A DNA stretch of 64,000 nucleotides. Source: Terracoccus luteus. GTDB lineage: Bacteria; Actinomycetota; Actinomycetes; Actinomycetales; Dermatophilaceae. The DNA lies in contig NZ_RBXT01000001.1 in the NCBI RefSeq assembly GCF_003635045.1, positions 2,604,001 through 2,668,000 of the forward strand, given 5' to 3'. A model generated the notes under the pieces. The model did no database searches. It worked only from the letters and a program-made list of their open reading frames with translations, and was not told where the DNA came from. The translations under genes were made by a program, and so were the position numbers. This document shows, piece after piece, positions 8,614 through 16,319 of the stretch; the stretch's first letter is position 1; each line of letters opens with the position of its first letter.

Positions 8614-10001
8614 GCGCGGCCACCTCGCTTCGGCGGCGTCGACACGTTGGCGATGTCCTTGGGTTCGAGGTCGAAGAGCTCGCGCAGGGCCGCGGCATAG
8701 TCGGCGCCGCCCTCCTCCATGGCGAACTCCTTGACCCGCACGGTCGGGGTGTGGAGCAGCTTCTCGACGATGCGGTGCACCGCGAGGCCGACCTCCGAGC
8801 GGGTGGCGTCGTCGAGGTCGGGCAGCCGCTGGTCGAGGCGGGCCATCTCGGTGGCGACGAGGGCTGCGGCGCGGGCGCGCAGGGCCGCGACGGTCGGGCC
8901 GACCGACTTCTCGACGCGACGGGTCAGGTGGGCCGCGACCTCGCCGGTGACCATGTCGCGCACGCGCCGGAGCAGGGCGCCGTCGGTGCGCCCGTCGAGC
9001 AGCCGGCCGAGCTGCTGCAGGTCGATGACGGTGACGCCGTCGACGGGGGCTGGCCACGTGTCGGCGGGCGCGACGTCGCGGGGCAGGGCGAGGTCGACGA
9101 GCACCTGGGCGCGACCACCGCGGCGGCGCGAGCTCTCGAGCACGTCGAGGGCGGTGACGACGTGGCCGACGGCGCCGGTGCAGGAGATGACCAGGTCGCT
9201 CTCGGCGACGACGTCGACGAGCTCGGCCCAGGGTCGGGCCGTGGCGCCCGTCGTGGCGGCGAGACGCTGGGCCCGCTCCGGCGTTCGGCCCACGACGGTG
9301 AGCGAGCCGGCACCGGCCCGGCGGGCGGTCGCGGCCGACAGCCCGCTCATGCCGCCGGCGCCGACGACGGCGACGCGCAGGCCCGACAGCGGGCCGAGGG
9401 TGCGGGCCGCCTCCTCGAGCGCCATCTGCACGAGCGAGACGCTGTGCTGGTCGATCTCGGTCTCGGAGTGGGCGCGCTTGCCGACCCGGAGGGCCTGCTG
9501 GAAGAGGGAGTTCAGCGACTCGCCCGCCTGGCCGGCCGCCTGCGCCGAGGCGAGGGCCTCGCGCATCTGGCCGAGGATCTGGGCCTCACCGACCGCCATC
9601 GAGTCGAGCCCGCAGGCGACGGTGAAGGCGTGGGCGACGGCGCTGTCGTCGAAGCGCACGTAGAGGTGCTCGGCCAGCCCGGCGGCGGTGGCCGCGAGCT
9701 CGTCGCGCGGGTCGCCCGGGGTGGCGGGCGCGACCCGCGGGTCGAGCGCCGGGCCGGGCGCCGTCGACCCGGCCGCGACGGCGAGGGCCTCGCCGATGGC
9801 GGCCACGGCGGGGTGGAAGGCGGGGGCCTCGGCGTAGACCTCGAGGCGGTTGCACGTCGTGAGCACGACGACCTCGGTGGCCGTGGCGGAGCCGATCACG
9901 TCGGTCGCGATCTCGCGGGCGCGTTCGGCACGCTGCGCGAGGTTCTCGAGCACCGTGAGGGGGGCCGTGTGGTGCGACAGGCCGATGACGAGCAGGCTCA
10001 C
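8610..10001 (-). CDS. hemA: Glutamyl-tRNA reductase
   Basis: A 463-residue NADPH-dependent enzyme that reduces glutamyl-tRNA(Glu) to glutamate-1-semialdehyde, the committed step of C5 tetrapyrrole synthesis. Seen are the N-terminal [11 protein letters not shown] motif, the active-site Cys in [11 protein letters not shown] near residue 50, the [12 protein letters not shown] segment near residue 117, and an NAD(P) Rossmann motif [12 protein letters not shown] near residue 190. Its start overlaps the rex stop by 4 nt. As the first enzyme after Rex it is the natural control point for the cluster. Confidence 0.97.
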   Translation of the reverse strand: MSLLVIGLSHHTAPLTVLENLAQRAERAREIATDVIGSATATEVVVLTTCNRLEVYAEAPAFHPAVAAIGEALAVAAGSTAPGPALDPRVAPATPGDPRDELAATAAGLAEHLYVRFDDSAVAHAFTVACGLDSMAVGEAQILGQMREALASAQAAGQAGESLNSLFQQALRVGKRAHSETEIDQHSVSLVQMALEEAARTLGPLSGLRVAVVGAGGMSGLSAATARRAGAGSLTVVGRTPERAQRLAATTGATARPWAELVDVVAESDLVISCTGAVGHVVTALDVLESSRRRGGRAQVLVDLALPRDVAPADTWPAPVDGVTVIDLQQLGRLLDGRTDGALLRRVRDMVTGEVAAHLTRRVEKSVGPTVAALRARAAALVATEMARLDQRLPDLDDATRSEVGLAVHRIVEKLLHTPTVRVKEFAMEEGGADYAAALRELFDLEPKDIANVSTPPKRGGRA

Positions 10002-10678
10002 CGGGCCACCGCCCCGTCGAGGTCGCCGGCCGCGAGCGACTTGCGCTGCGCGTGGAAGGCGAGGATCTGCAGCTCGGTCGAGAGGTCGACGCGGCGCACG
10101 TCGACGCCGTCGGGCACCGACAGCACCGAGGGCGCGAAGTTGAGGATCGAGGTGATGCCGGCCTCGACGAGCGCGTCGCAGACCACCTGCGCCGCCGAGG
10201 CGGGGGTGGCGATGACGCCGATGGCGATCGGCTCGGCGGCGTGCGCCTCACGCAGGCCCGACAGCGGGCGGATCGGCACGCCGAGGACGACCTCGCCCTC
10301 GACGGCGGGGTCGTCGTCGAAGAGGCCGACGATGCGGAAGCCCTTCGTGACGAAGCCGGAGTACGACGACAGGGCCCGGCCGAGGTTGCCCATGCCGACG
10401 ATGGCGACGGGCCAGTCGGTGCTGAGGCCGAGGGCTCGCGAGATCTCGAGGGCCAGCATCTCCACCTCGTACCCCACGCCGCGCACGCCGTACGAGCCGA
10501 GGTGGCTGAGGTCCTTGCGCAGCTGCGAGCTGCGCACGCCTACGGCGCTGGCCAGCTCTTCGGAGCTCACGGAGAGCACGCCGTCCTCAGCGAGGCGGGA
10601 GAGCGTCCGGAGGTATCCGGGGAGCCGCGCGACGGTCGCGTCGGGGATCTCTCGACGCAGTGCAGGGTCGGCGGACAC
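9998..10678 (-). CDS. rex: Redox-sensing transcriptional repressor Rex
   Basis: A 226-residue repressor that binds DNA when NADH is low and is released by NADH. The N-terminal winged helix (about residues 15-80) includes SSEELASAVGVRSSQLRKDL and LGSYGVRGVGYEV. The Rossmann domain carries the NADH-binding motif VGMGNLGRAL near residue 93, followed by the domain-swap C-terminal helix. It heads the hemACD unit, as known for Streptomyces rex-hemACD. A near-perfect Rex site covers its own promoter about 76-93 bases upstream, so negative autoregulation is predicted. The ATG at 10678 gives a normal family length. Confidence 0.96.
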   Translation of the reverse strand: MSADPALRREIPDATVARLPGYLRTLSRLAEDGVLSVSSEELASAVGVRSSQLRKDLSHLGSYGVRGVGYEVEMLALEISRALGLSTDWPVAIVGMGNLGRALSSYSGFVTKGFRIVGLFDDDPAVEGEVVLGVPIRPLSGLREAHAAEPIAIGVIATPASAAQVVCDALVEAGITSILNFAPSVLSVPDGVDVRRVDLSTELQILAFHAQRKSLAAGDLDGAVAR

Positions 10679-10742
10679 GCTTGCTCACCGGCTCCTCTCG
10701 CTGGGACGTCCGGGGCGGACGCGGAGGGCTTGGGACCTGTTC

Positions 10743-10771
10743 AGGCTAGACGTTTGTGAAGGCATGCACAA
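10743..10771 (-). promoter_or_regulatory. Promoter of the rex-hem operon
   Basis: On the minus strand, TTGTGC (10766-10771) and TAGCCT (10743-10748) are separated by 17 bp, a reasonable -35/-10 pair. Transcription would start near 10735 and leave a leader of about 55 nt before rex. The -35 and spacer are covered by the Rex operator described separately. Confidence 0.6.
10754..10771. promoter_or_regulatory. Rex operator (ROP site)
   Basis: The 18-bp TTGTGAAGGCATGCACAA matches the established Rex consensus TTGTGAANNNNTTCACAA at all but one fixed position. It overlaps the predicted -35 and spacer of the rex promoter, where bound Rex would block polymerase. Low NADH would therefore silence rex and the downstream heme genes, and rising NADH would release them. 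Confidence 0.88.
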
Positions 10772-10814
10772 AGTCGAGGAGCTGCGTATACCACGCCCCG
10801 GACGGTGCCCGGGA

Positions 10815-10832
10815 CACACCCCCGGGGGTGTG
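10815..10832. repeat. 18-bp perfect palindrome after the glutaredoxin gene
   Basis: CACACCCCCGGGGGTGTG is a perfect palindrome 3 bp after the glutaredoxin stop (minus strand) and about 45 bp upstream of the rex promoter. As RNA it can form a short GC-rich hairpin and act as a terminator insulating rex. The CCCCCGGGGG core also resembles copper-sensor (CsoR-type) half-sites, but no metal gene is adjacent, so termination is the simpler reading. Confidence 0.45.
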
Positions 10833-10835
10833 GGC

Positions 10836-11093
10836 TCAGGCGAGCGCGCGGCGCAGACGCTGCTCGTCGACGCGCCAGAAGTCGTGGCGGCGGCCGTCGA
10901 CGAAAGTCACCGGCACCTGGTCGCCGTACGTCGCGCGCAGCTCGGGGTCGTCGTCGACGGACCGCTCGGCCCAGGCCACCCCGAGGTCGGCGGTCACCCG
11001 CTCGACGACCGCGCGGGCCTCGTCGCACAGGTGGCAGCCCTCGCGGCCGAGCAGGACGACCCGCACGCCGTCGGACGCCGGTCGGCGGGCCAT
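10836..11093 (-). CDS. Glutaredoxin-family small thiol protein
   Basis: An 85-residue protein of the glutaredoxin-like (DUF836) family. It has the redox motif CHLC in LLGREGCHLCDEAR near residue 20 and a thioredoxin-fold cis-Pro in GDQVPVTFVDG near residue 60. Such proteins probably reduce disulfides with mycothiol or thioredoxin as partner, but targets are unknown. The ATG at 11093 overlaps the stop of the acyltransferase gene as TGATG, so it is translationally coupled to that gene. Longer readings upstream lie inside the acyltransferase gene. Confidence 0.85.
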   Translation of the reverse strand: MARRPASDGVRVVLLGREGCHLCDEARAVVERVTADLGVAWAERSVDDDPELRATYGDQVPVTFVDGRRHDFWRVDEQRLRRALA

Positions 11094-12913
11094 CAGAAGA
11101 ACACCGACGTGCGCTGCATGAGCAGGCTGTAGAGCGTCTGCTGGATCGTCTCGCGCACCTGGTCGGTGAGGTCGAAAACGAGCATCGGGTCGTCGGCGGC
11201 CTCGGGCCCGAAGCTCGTCGTCTCGATCGGCGGGCCGAACTCGATGAGCCACTTGCTCGGTAGGGGCACGAGCCCGAGCGGCCCGAGCAGCGGCCAGGTC
11301 GGGGTCACCGGGGCGTAGGGCACCCCGAGCAGCCGCGCCACCGCGGGCAGGTCGCCGAGGATGGGGTAGATCTCCTCGGCCCCGACGATGCTGACCGGCA
11401 CGATGGGCACCCCGGAACGCAGCGCCGCCGAGACGAACCCGCCGCGGCCGAACCGCTGCAGCTTGTACCGCTCGGTGAACGGCTTGCCGGTGCCCTTGAA
11501 CCCCTCGGGCCACACGCCGACGAGCTGCCCGCCGGAGAGCAGGCGCTCGGCGTCGGTGTTGGCCGCGAGCGTCGTGCCGGAGCGGCGGGCCATCGTGCCG
11601 AGGAACGGCAGCCGGAAAATGAGGTCGGCCCCGAGCATGCGCAGGTGCCGGTGTCCGGGGTGCTCGTCGAAGACCGCGACCTGCGTCATGAGCGAGTCGA
11701 GCGCGACCGTGCCCGAGTGGTTCCCGACGAGCAGGGCGCCACCCTCCGCCGGGACGTTCTCGATGCCCCGCACCTCGACCCGGAACCACGACCGGTAGAG
11801 CGGGCGCAGCAGCGGCAGGTGGACGTTGACGGTGTAGTCCTCGTCGAAGCCGAACTCGTCGACGGTGTAGTCGCCGGTGAGCCGGCCGCGCAGGTACGCC
11901 AGTGACTCGGCCACCTGGCGCTCGGCCTCGTCGGCCGGCAGCCCGGCCGCTGTCGCCGCGCTGCGCAGCACGTCGACCGCGAGCTGCACGAGCTCGGCGG
12001 GCCCGGGGCTCGCCTCGGAGACGAGGTCGGCGCCCTCGAGCACGGAGCCGAGCAGGCGCCCGGCCCTCGCCTGCACCGAGGCCACGAGCGAACCGCCGTC
12101 GGATGCCGGGGAGCCGGCGACGCCGTCGACGCGACCCGCCGCGGCGGTCGGGCTCGCGGACGCGGCGGCGGTGGTCGGGCCGGCGCCGGACGCGGTCGCC
12201 GGGCGGGGCGGGCGCGCGGGCCGTGGCCGGGGGTCGCGGGTCGGTCGGGGCCGTGGCCGGCGGACGGGGGCGTCGGGGACCGCGTCGCCCGTCGGCACGG
12301 CGCGCAGGCGTCGGGCCCGGCGGCTGATGTCGGCGGCGGTAGGGGTCGGAGCGTCGTCGGGAGCGACCGGGTCCGCGGCGCTCCCGCCCGTGTCGAGGGT
12401 CGCGTCGGGTGCCGTGTCGGAGGTGGGGTCCGGGTCGCGGCGGGGCACGTCCGCACCCGTCGGGCCGACCGGCATCCGCTCGGGCGCGGTCTCGACCGGG
12501 CGCTCCGTCTGCGCGACGGGAGGCAGCACGTGCGTCTCGACGTCGGGGATCGGCGGGGTGGCGTCGGCGGCACGACGGCGGGGCGCACTGGCGTCCACCG
12601 TCGAGCCCTCGATGAGGGGGGTGCCGGTGCGGCGGCGTCGCTCGCCGGTGGCGCGCGCGGCCCCGCTGGCGAAGGAGCCGGCGCGACGCGGCGGGCGAGC
12701 CTGCGATGCCGGGCGACTCGCCTCGGGCGCGGTGGCGGCGGCTGCCGTGGTCGTCGCCTTCTTCGCCGTGGCCTTCTCCGTCGTGGCCTTCTTGGCCGCA
12801 GGCTTCTCGGACGTCGCCTTCTTCGCCGTGACCTTCCTGGCCGTCGACGTCGTGGCCTTCTTCGCCGTGGTCTTCTTCGCGGACGCGGCCTTGCGGCTGG
12901 CGGGCGGGGTCAC
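11093..12913 (-). CDS. Lysophospholipid acyltransferase-family protein with histone H1-like N-terminal tail
   Basis: A 606-residue protein. Residues 1-60 are Lys/Ala/Thr-rich with repeated AKK units like the H1-type tails of actinobacterial nucleoid proteins. Residues 60-260 are a disordered Pro/Asp/Arg-rich linker. About residues 340-600 are a PlsC-type acyltransferase with the catalytic NHSGTVALD (NHx4D) motif and the downstream GVWPEGFKGTGK block that contacts the glycerol-phosphate. It would acylate a lysophospholipid at the membrane. The epimerase stop and this start overlap by 4 nt, and the glutaredoxin follows with a 1-nt overlap, so the three form one unit. The basic tail on a lipid enzyme is the odd feature. 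Confidence 0.85.
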   Translation of the reverse strand: MTPPASRKAASAKKTTAKKATTSTARKVTAKKATSEKPAAKKATTEKATAKKATTTAAAATAPEASRPASQARPPRRAGSFASGAARATGERRRRTGTPLIEGSTVDASAPRRRAADATPPIPDVETHVLPPVAQTERPVETAPERMPVGPTGADVPRRDPDPTSDTAPDATLDTGGSAADPVAPDDAPTPTAADISRRARRLRAVPTGDAVPDAPVRRPRPRPTRDPRPRPARPPRPATASGAGPTTAAASASPTAAAGRVDGVAGSPASDGGSLVASVQARAGRLLGSVLEGADLVSEASPGPAELVQLAVDVLRSAATAAGLPADEAERQVAESLAYLRGRLTGDYTVDEFGFDEDYTVNVHLPLLRPLYRSWFRVEVRGIENVPAEGGALLVGNHSGTVALDSLMTQVAVFDEHPGHRHLRMLGADLIFRLPFLGTMARRSGTTLAANTDAERLLSGGQLVGVWPEGFKGTGKPFTERYKLQRFGRGGFVSAALRSGVPIVPVSIVGAEEIYPILGDLPAVARLLGVPYAPVTPTWPLLGPLGLVPLPSKWLIEFGPPIETTSFGPEAADDPMLVFDLTDQVRETIQQTLYSLLMQRTSVFF

Positions 12914-13956
12914 GACTGGATCCGCTCGAAGACGCGACCGAGGGCCGCCGCGGTGCCGCCGGCGGCCTCGGTGACGACTCCGCCGACGGCGTCGACGCCG
13001 GGCACGACCGGGCGCAGACCCCGGGCGAAGTCGAGGAAGGTCTCACGCGTCGTCCAGCGGGGCTCGAAGCCGAGCACCTCCCGCATCCGGTGGGTGTCGA
13101 GGCCACGACCGAAGGCGAGGAAGCTCACCTGGTCGGCGGAGAAGTCGGCGAGACCGCTGCGCTTGACCATCGTCCCGATGAGGCCGGCGGCCGACATCGG
13201 CACCGGCAGGATCGGCCGCCGCACGAGGGCGGCGCACTGGTTGACGGTGAGGAAGCCGTCGCCCGCGACGTTGACGATGCCGACGGACGGCCCGGTCGTG
13301 GCCAGCATCACCGCGGCGATCGAGTCCTCCTCGTGCACGAACTGGAAGCGGGCGTCGAAGCCGGCAGGCACCGGCACGACCGGCAGGGCGAAGTAGTCGG
13401 TGATGGCGGTGCGGATGTTCGGGCCGATGATGTTGGCGAAGCGCAGCATCGTGATCTCGACGTCGGGGCGTCGGCGCGAGAAGCCGCGGACGTAGCCCTC
13501 GACCTCCACGGAGTCCTTGCCGAAGCCGGTGCGCGGCATCGACTTCGGGTTCATGTCCTCGCTGAACATGGCCGGGTCGCGCGGCGAGCTGCCGTAGACC
13601 GCGGCCGACGACTTGACGACGAGACGCTGAACGGACTCCGACTTCTGGCACGCCGCGAGCAGCTGCATCGTGCCGATGACGTTGATCTCCTTCTGCGTCC
13701 CGCGGCCCCCGGTGTCCCTGGGGGTGGCGATGACGTTGAGGTGCACGACCGTGTCGACGCCCGACTGCGCCATGATGCGCCCGATCATCGGGTTGCGGAT
13801 GTCGGCCCGTACGAAGTCGGCCCGCCCGATGGAGTGCCTCGGAGGTACGACGTCGACGCCGAGGATGCGCTCGATCGATGGGTCGAGACTGAGGCGGCGG
13901 GCGAAGAGGCCGCCCAGGTGGCGCGACACGCCGGTGACCAGAACGACCTTGGCCAT
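12910..13956 (-). CDS. NAD-dependent epimerase/dehydratase family protein
   Basis: A 348-residue extended short-chain dehydrogenase. The N-terminus has the NAD-binding start VLVTGVSRHLGGLFARRL, and further along lie DTVVHLNVIATP, SSAAVYGSSPRD and LRFANIIGPN, typical of UDP-sugar epimerase-like SDRs. The usual YxxxK catalytic pair is not obvious after the VYGSS segment, so activity on sugar nucleotides is uncertain. In actinobacteria this gene commonly precedes the PlsC-like acyltransferase found here, suggesting a role in lipid or envelope metabolism. The ATG has GGAGAC 5 bases upstream. Confidence 0.83.
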   Translation of the reverse strand: MAKVVLVTGVSRHLGGLFARRLSLDPSIERILGVDVVPPRHSIGRADFVRADIRNPMIGRIMAQSGVDTVVHLNVIATPRDTGGRGTQKEINVIGTMQLLAACQKSESVQRLVVKSSAAVYGSSPRDPAMFSEDMNPKSMPRTGFGKDSVEVEGYVRGFSRRRPDVEITMLRFANIIGPNIRTAITDYFALPVVPVPAGFDARFQFVHEEDSIAAVMLATTGPSVGIVNVAGDGFLTVNQCAALVRRPILPVPMSAAGLIGTMVKRSGLADFSADQVSFLAFGRGLDTHRMREVLGFEPRWTTRETFLDFARGLRPVVPGVDAVGGVVTEAAGGTAAALGRVFERIQS

Positions 13957-14035
13957 CGTGTCTCCGTCCCTCGCCCTGACCCCGCCTCGCTCTCGTGCGG
14001 GCCCGCACCGGAAGCCTACCCACGGCGGACACGGA

Positions 14036-14066
14036 ACGACCCCCGGCCGGTGCGGACGGGGGTCGT
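14036..14066 (-). terminator. Terminator hairpin after the bS22-like gene
   Basis: Two 10-bp arms, ACGACCCCCG and CGGGGGTCGT, face each other across an 11-base loop, 37 bases downstream of the bS22-like stop on the minus strand. The stem is perfect. There is no clear U-tract, which is common in high-GC actinobacteria. Confidence 0.65.
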
Positions 14067-14102
14067 GCGGTGCGACCGTTCAGCGGGCGGGGCCCGCGAC
14101 GG

Positions 14103-14201
14103 TCACTTCTTGTTGCGGCGCTGGTGGCGCGTCTTGCGGAGCAGCTTGCGGTGCTTCTTCTTCGCCATCCGCTTGCGGCGCTTCTTGATGACAGAGCCCA
14201 T
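14103..14201 (-). CDS. bS22-like (AURKAIP1/COX24-domain) mini ribosomal protein
   Basis: A 32-residue, extremely basic protein beginning MGSVIKKRRKRMAKKK and ending in RHQRRNKK. It matches the tiny AURKAIP1/COX24-domain proteins of actinobacteria, seen in mycobacterial ribosome structures as bS22 in the small subunit. It is flanked by long non-coding gaps and its own hairpin terminator, so it is a single-gene unit. Very short genes like this are often missed in annotation. Identification rests on the KKRRKRMxKKKHRKLLxKTRxQRR pattern over the full length. Confidence 0.93.
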   Translation of the reverse strand: MGSVIKKRRKRMAKKKHRKLLRKTRHQRRNKK

Positions 14202-14357
14202 GGTGTCCTCGATCAGTTGACGGGTTGGTGCCGACCTTCGCCGACGCCCCGCCTAACGGAGGGCGAGCGTGATGAGCCGAACTGAGGTGCCACCCTAGCG
14301 CGTCGCCCGCGTCGGACCCAAAGCGGGCCGCGCCATGCGGAGGGCGCCCGCCCGGAC

Positions 14358-14398
14358 GCAGCGGGGCGACCGGCCGCTACGGCCGATCGCCCCGCTGC
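14358..14398 (-). terminator. Terminator hairpin after bldC
   Basis: Two 18-base arms starting GCAGCGGGGCGA face each other across a 5-base loop, 13 bases downstream of the bldC stop. There is a single C-A mismatch on the plus strand, which becomes a G-U pair in the minus-strand RNA. This strand bias supports termination of the bldC transcript. Confidence 0.75.
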
Positions 14399-14411
14399 GC
14401 GTGCGGTTCGC

Positions 14412-14612
14412 TCACGCCGTGTCGATGTACGAGGTCTGGAGGTAGGTGTGCACCGCGTCCTCCGGAACCCGGAACGACCGGCCGACCCGTACGGCAGGCA
14501 GGTCGCCCCCGTGGACGAGGCGGTAGACGGTCATCTTCGACACACGCATGATCGAGGCGACCTCGGCGACGGTGAGAAACCGCACCTCGGCGAGCTTGCG
14601 CTCATTCGGCAT
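14412..14612 (-). CDS. bldC: BldC-type MerR-like helix-turn-helix regulator
   Basis: A 66-residue protein that is almost entirely a small winged-HTH (excisionase/MerR-like) domain: FLTVAEVASIMRVSKMTVYRL followed by GGDLPAVRVGRSFRVPEDAV. Length and sequence fit BldC of Streptomyces, a developmental regulator that binds DNA cooperatively as head-to-tail oligomers on direct repeats. In non-differentiating actinobacteria its role is less clear. It stands alone, with a hairpin terminator behind it and about 200 bases of non-coding DNA in front holding two related palindromes. Confidence 0.9.
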   Translation of the reverse strand: MPNERKLAEVRFLTVAEVASIMRVSKMTVYRLVHGGDLPAVRVGRSFRVPEDAVHTYLQTSYIDTA

Positions 14613-14752
14613 TCGTGACCCCGATCTGTGTACGACACCCCCGCGTCGCCGGCTTCCCCTCCGGCGAAACGTCACGCGGGCGCAGAAGGCAACATTAGGG
14701 GCAGTTGTGACGTGGGGGAAGGCTGTGAGAACGCTCCGGGCCCGAAAGGCAA

Positions 14753-14806
14753 CCCGACACGCCGGACGCTCGGCGATTTCTTGCCCGAATAGTCCGACGT
14801 GTCGGA
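14753..14806. promoter_or_regulatory. Pair of related 14-bp palindromic sites upstream of bldC
   Basis: TCCGACGTGTCGGA (14793-14806) is a 6-2-6 palindrome. CCCGACACGCCGGA (14753-14766) matches its complement at 12 of 14 positions. Their centres are 40 bp apart, close to four helical turns. They lie 140-195 bp upstream of bldC and just downstream of the aspS stop. With a 2-base loop they are poor RNA hairpins, so protein-binding sites are more likely. The regulator is unknown. Confidence 0.4.
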
Positions 14807-14827
14807 TTACCCTGTTCGAGAGAGGTC

Positions 14828-16174
14828 CTACGGGGTGAGCCGGTGGAGGTCGCGCGGGAAGAGCGTGACCTCGCGGACGTTCTCGACGCGGGTGAGCCGG
14901 GCCACCCACCGCTCGAGCCCGATCGCAAAACCGCCGTGGGGCGGCATCCCGTGGGCGAAGGCGTCGAGGTAGCCCGCGAGCAGCGCCGGGTCGGTCCCCG
15001 TGCGCTCGAGCGCGGCCGCGTAGTCGGACGGCCGGTGCAGGCGCTGGCCGCCCGTCGTCAGCTCGAGACCCCGGAAGAGCAGGTCGAAGCTGTTGCTCCA
15101 CTGCGGGTCGTCGGGCTGCGGGTGTGTGTAGAACGGCCGCTTGCCCATCGGGTAGCCCTCGACGGCGAGGAAGTCGGAGCCGTGCTCGGCGAGCGCCCAC
15201 TCCCCCAGCGCCCGCTCGTGGGCCGGGCTGAGGTCGGGCTCGTCGGGGTCGGCGCCGACGATCGCCAGGGCCTCGCTGAAGTGCACGACCGGCAGCTGCT
15301 CGGGCACGACGGGCAGGTCGACCTCGAGCAGGCGCACCGCGTCGGCGGCGTCGCGCCGGACCGCCTCGACCATGCCGGCGAGCACCTCGCGCAGGACGGC
15401 GAGGACGTCGCGGTGGTCGCGCACGAAGCCGAGCTCGGCGTCGAGCGAGGTGTACTGGGCGAGGTGACGCACGGTGTCGTGCGGTTCGGCGCGGAACACC
15501 GGCCCGACCTCGAAGACGCGCTCGAAGACCCCGACGAGCATCTGCTTGTAGAGCTGCGGGCTCTGGGCGAGGTAGGCGGTGCGACCGAAGTAGTCGACCG
15601 TGAAGACGTTCGCCCCCGACTCCGTCGCGGTGCCGACGAGCTTCGGCGTGGCGATCTCGGTGAAGTCGAGCGCGCCCAGGGCAGAACGGAACCCGGCCGT
15701 CGAGGCGCTGGCCAGCTGCCAGGCCGCCCGGTGTCGAGGATGCCGCAGGGTGACCGCCGCGTGGTCGAGGTGCGTCGGCAGACCCGCCCCGAAGGTGGGT
15801 CGCCACAGCTCGACCGGCGGCGGCGTCGCCGGCTCGGTCAGGGCCTCGAACGTCGGCTCGACGAGCTCGGCGCCCCCGGGGGCGGCCGGGTCGAGACGCA
15901 CCGTGCCGGTGACCTCGACGACCGTCTCCTCCGGGAGTCCGGCGAGGGCGGCGAGCGCCTCCGGCTCGCGCACGACGACCTGGGCCAGGCCAGTGCGGTC
16001 GCGCACGACGACGAACGTCAGCCGCGCCAGGGCCCGCCGGCGGTGCACCCAGCCGGCGATGCGGGCGAGGCTCCCCTCGGGCAGGCCGGCGAGGTCGCGG
16101 GCGAGGGTGCGCGGCGGTCGTGCGCCGGGCGGGGCTGGTCGAGCGGGATGCTGCTGGTGCTGATGGGTGTGCAT
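14828..16174 (-). CDS. aspS: Archaeal-type (non-discriminating-like) aspartyl-tRNA synthetase
   Basis: A 448-residue class IIb synthetase. The N-terminal OB-fold anticodon-binding domain (about residues 28-125) is followed by the catalytic core with LAQSPQLYKQMLVG, motif 2 FRAEPHDTVRH and motif 3 GGFAIGLERW, ending LFPRDLHRLTP. It lacks the GAD insertion and the roughly 590-residue length of the normal bacterial AspRS and instead resembles archaeal AspRS, which often charges both tRNA(Asp) and tRNA(Asn). It may serve amidotransferase-dependent Asn-tRNA formation or act as a conditional second AspRS. The ATG at 16174 follows a strong GGAGGTGA five bases away; an upstream in-frame ATG at 16240 lies inside the leader. 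The leader looks like a T-box. Confidence 0.88.
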   Translation of the reverse strand: MHTHQHQQHPARPAPPGARPPRTLARDLAGLPEGSLARIAGWVHRRRALARLTFVVVRDRTGLAQVVVREPEALAALAGLPEETVVEVTGTVRLDPAAPGGAELVEPTFEALTEPATPPPVELWRPTFGAGLPTHLDHAAVTLRHPRHRAAWQLASASTAGFRSALGALDFTEIATPKLVGTATESGANVFTVDYFGRTAYLAQSPQLYKQMLVGVFERVFEVGPVFRAEPHDTVRHLAQYTSLDAELGFVRDHRDVLAVLREVLAGMVEAVRRDAADAVRLLEVDLPVVPEQLPVVHFSEALAIVGADPDEPDLSPAHERALGEWALAEHGSDFLAVEGYPMGKRPFYTHPQPDDPQWSNSFDLLFRGLELTTGGQRLHRPSDYAAALERTGTDPALLAGYLDAFAHGMPPHGGFAIGLERWVARLTRVENVREVTLFPRDLHRLTP

Positions 16175-16179
16175 GTCCG

Positions 16180-16318
16180 TCACCTCCGTGGGGTCGAGCC
16201 CCGGAGGTGTGGGCGATGGGGAGAGTCGCTGTGCCACCACACCTTCGCCGCCGCGAGTCGCGATCGGCCTCTGGTCGTGCTCGGCTCAGGATCGTCAGGC
16301 CCGTCGTCGCCGTGCCGA
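16180..16318 (-). promoter_or_regulatory. Predicted translational T-box riboswitch of aspS
   Basis: In the minus-strand RNA, AGGUGUGG (16237-16244) pairs with CCACACCU (16205-16212). Between them are the 7-base bulge UGGCACA (16230-16236), a 4-bp GCGA/UCGC helix and a 9-base loop: the classical T-box antisequestrator. UGGC in the bulge would pair with GCCA, the acceptor end of tRNAs with discriminator G, as in tRNA(Asp) and tRNA(Asn). The competing helix CACCUCCG/CGGAGGUG (16202-16209 with 16181-16188) masks the Shine-Dalgarno GGAGGUGA. The two folds share CACCU, so uncharged tRNA would open the ribosome site. A GAC specifier candidate is at 16294-16296 in a possible stem I (16281-16318); that part is not resolved by eye. 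Confidence 0.75.
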
Positions 16319-16319
16319 C

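Noticed and set aside
16175-16240. Longer aspS starting at ATG 16240
   Set aside because: It would translate the leader hairpins and ignore the strong GGAGGTGA five bases before ATG 16174.
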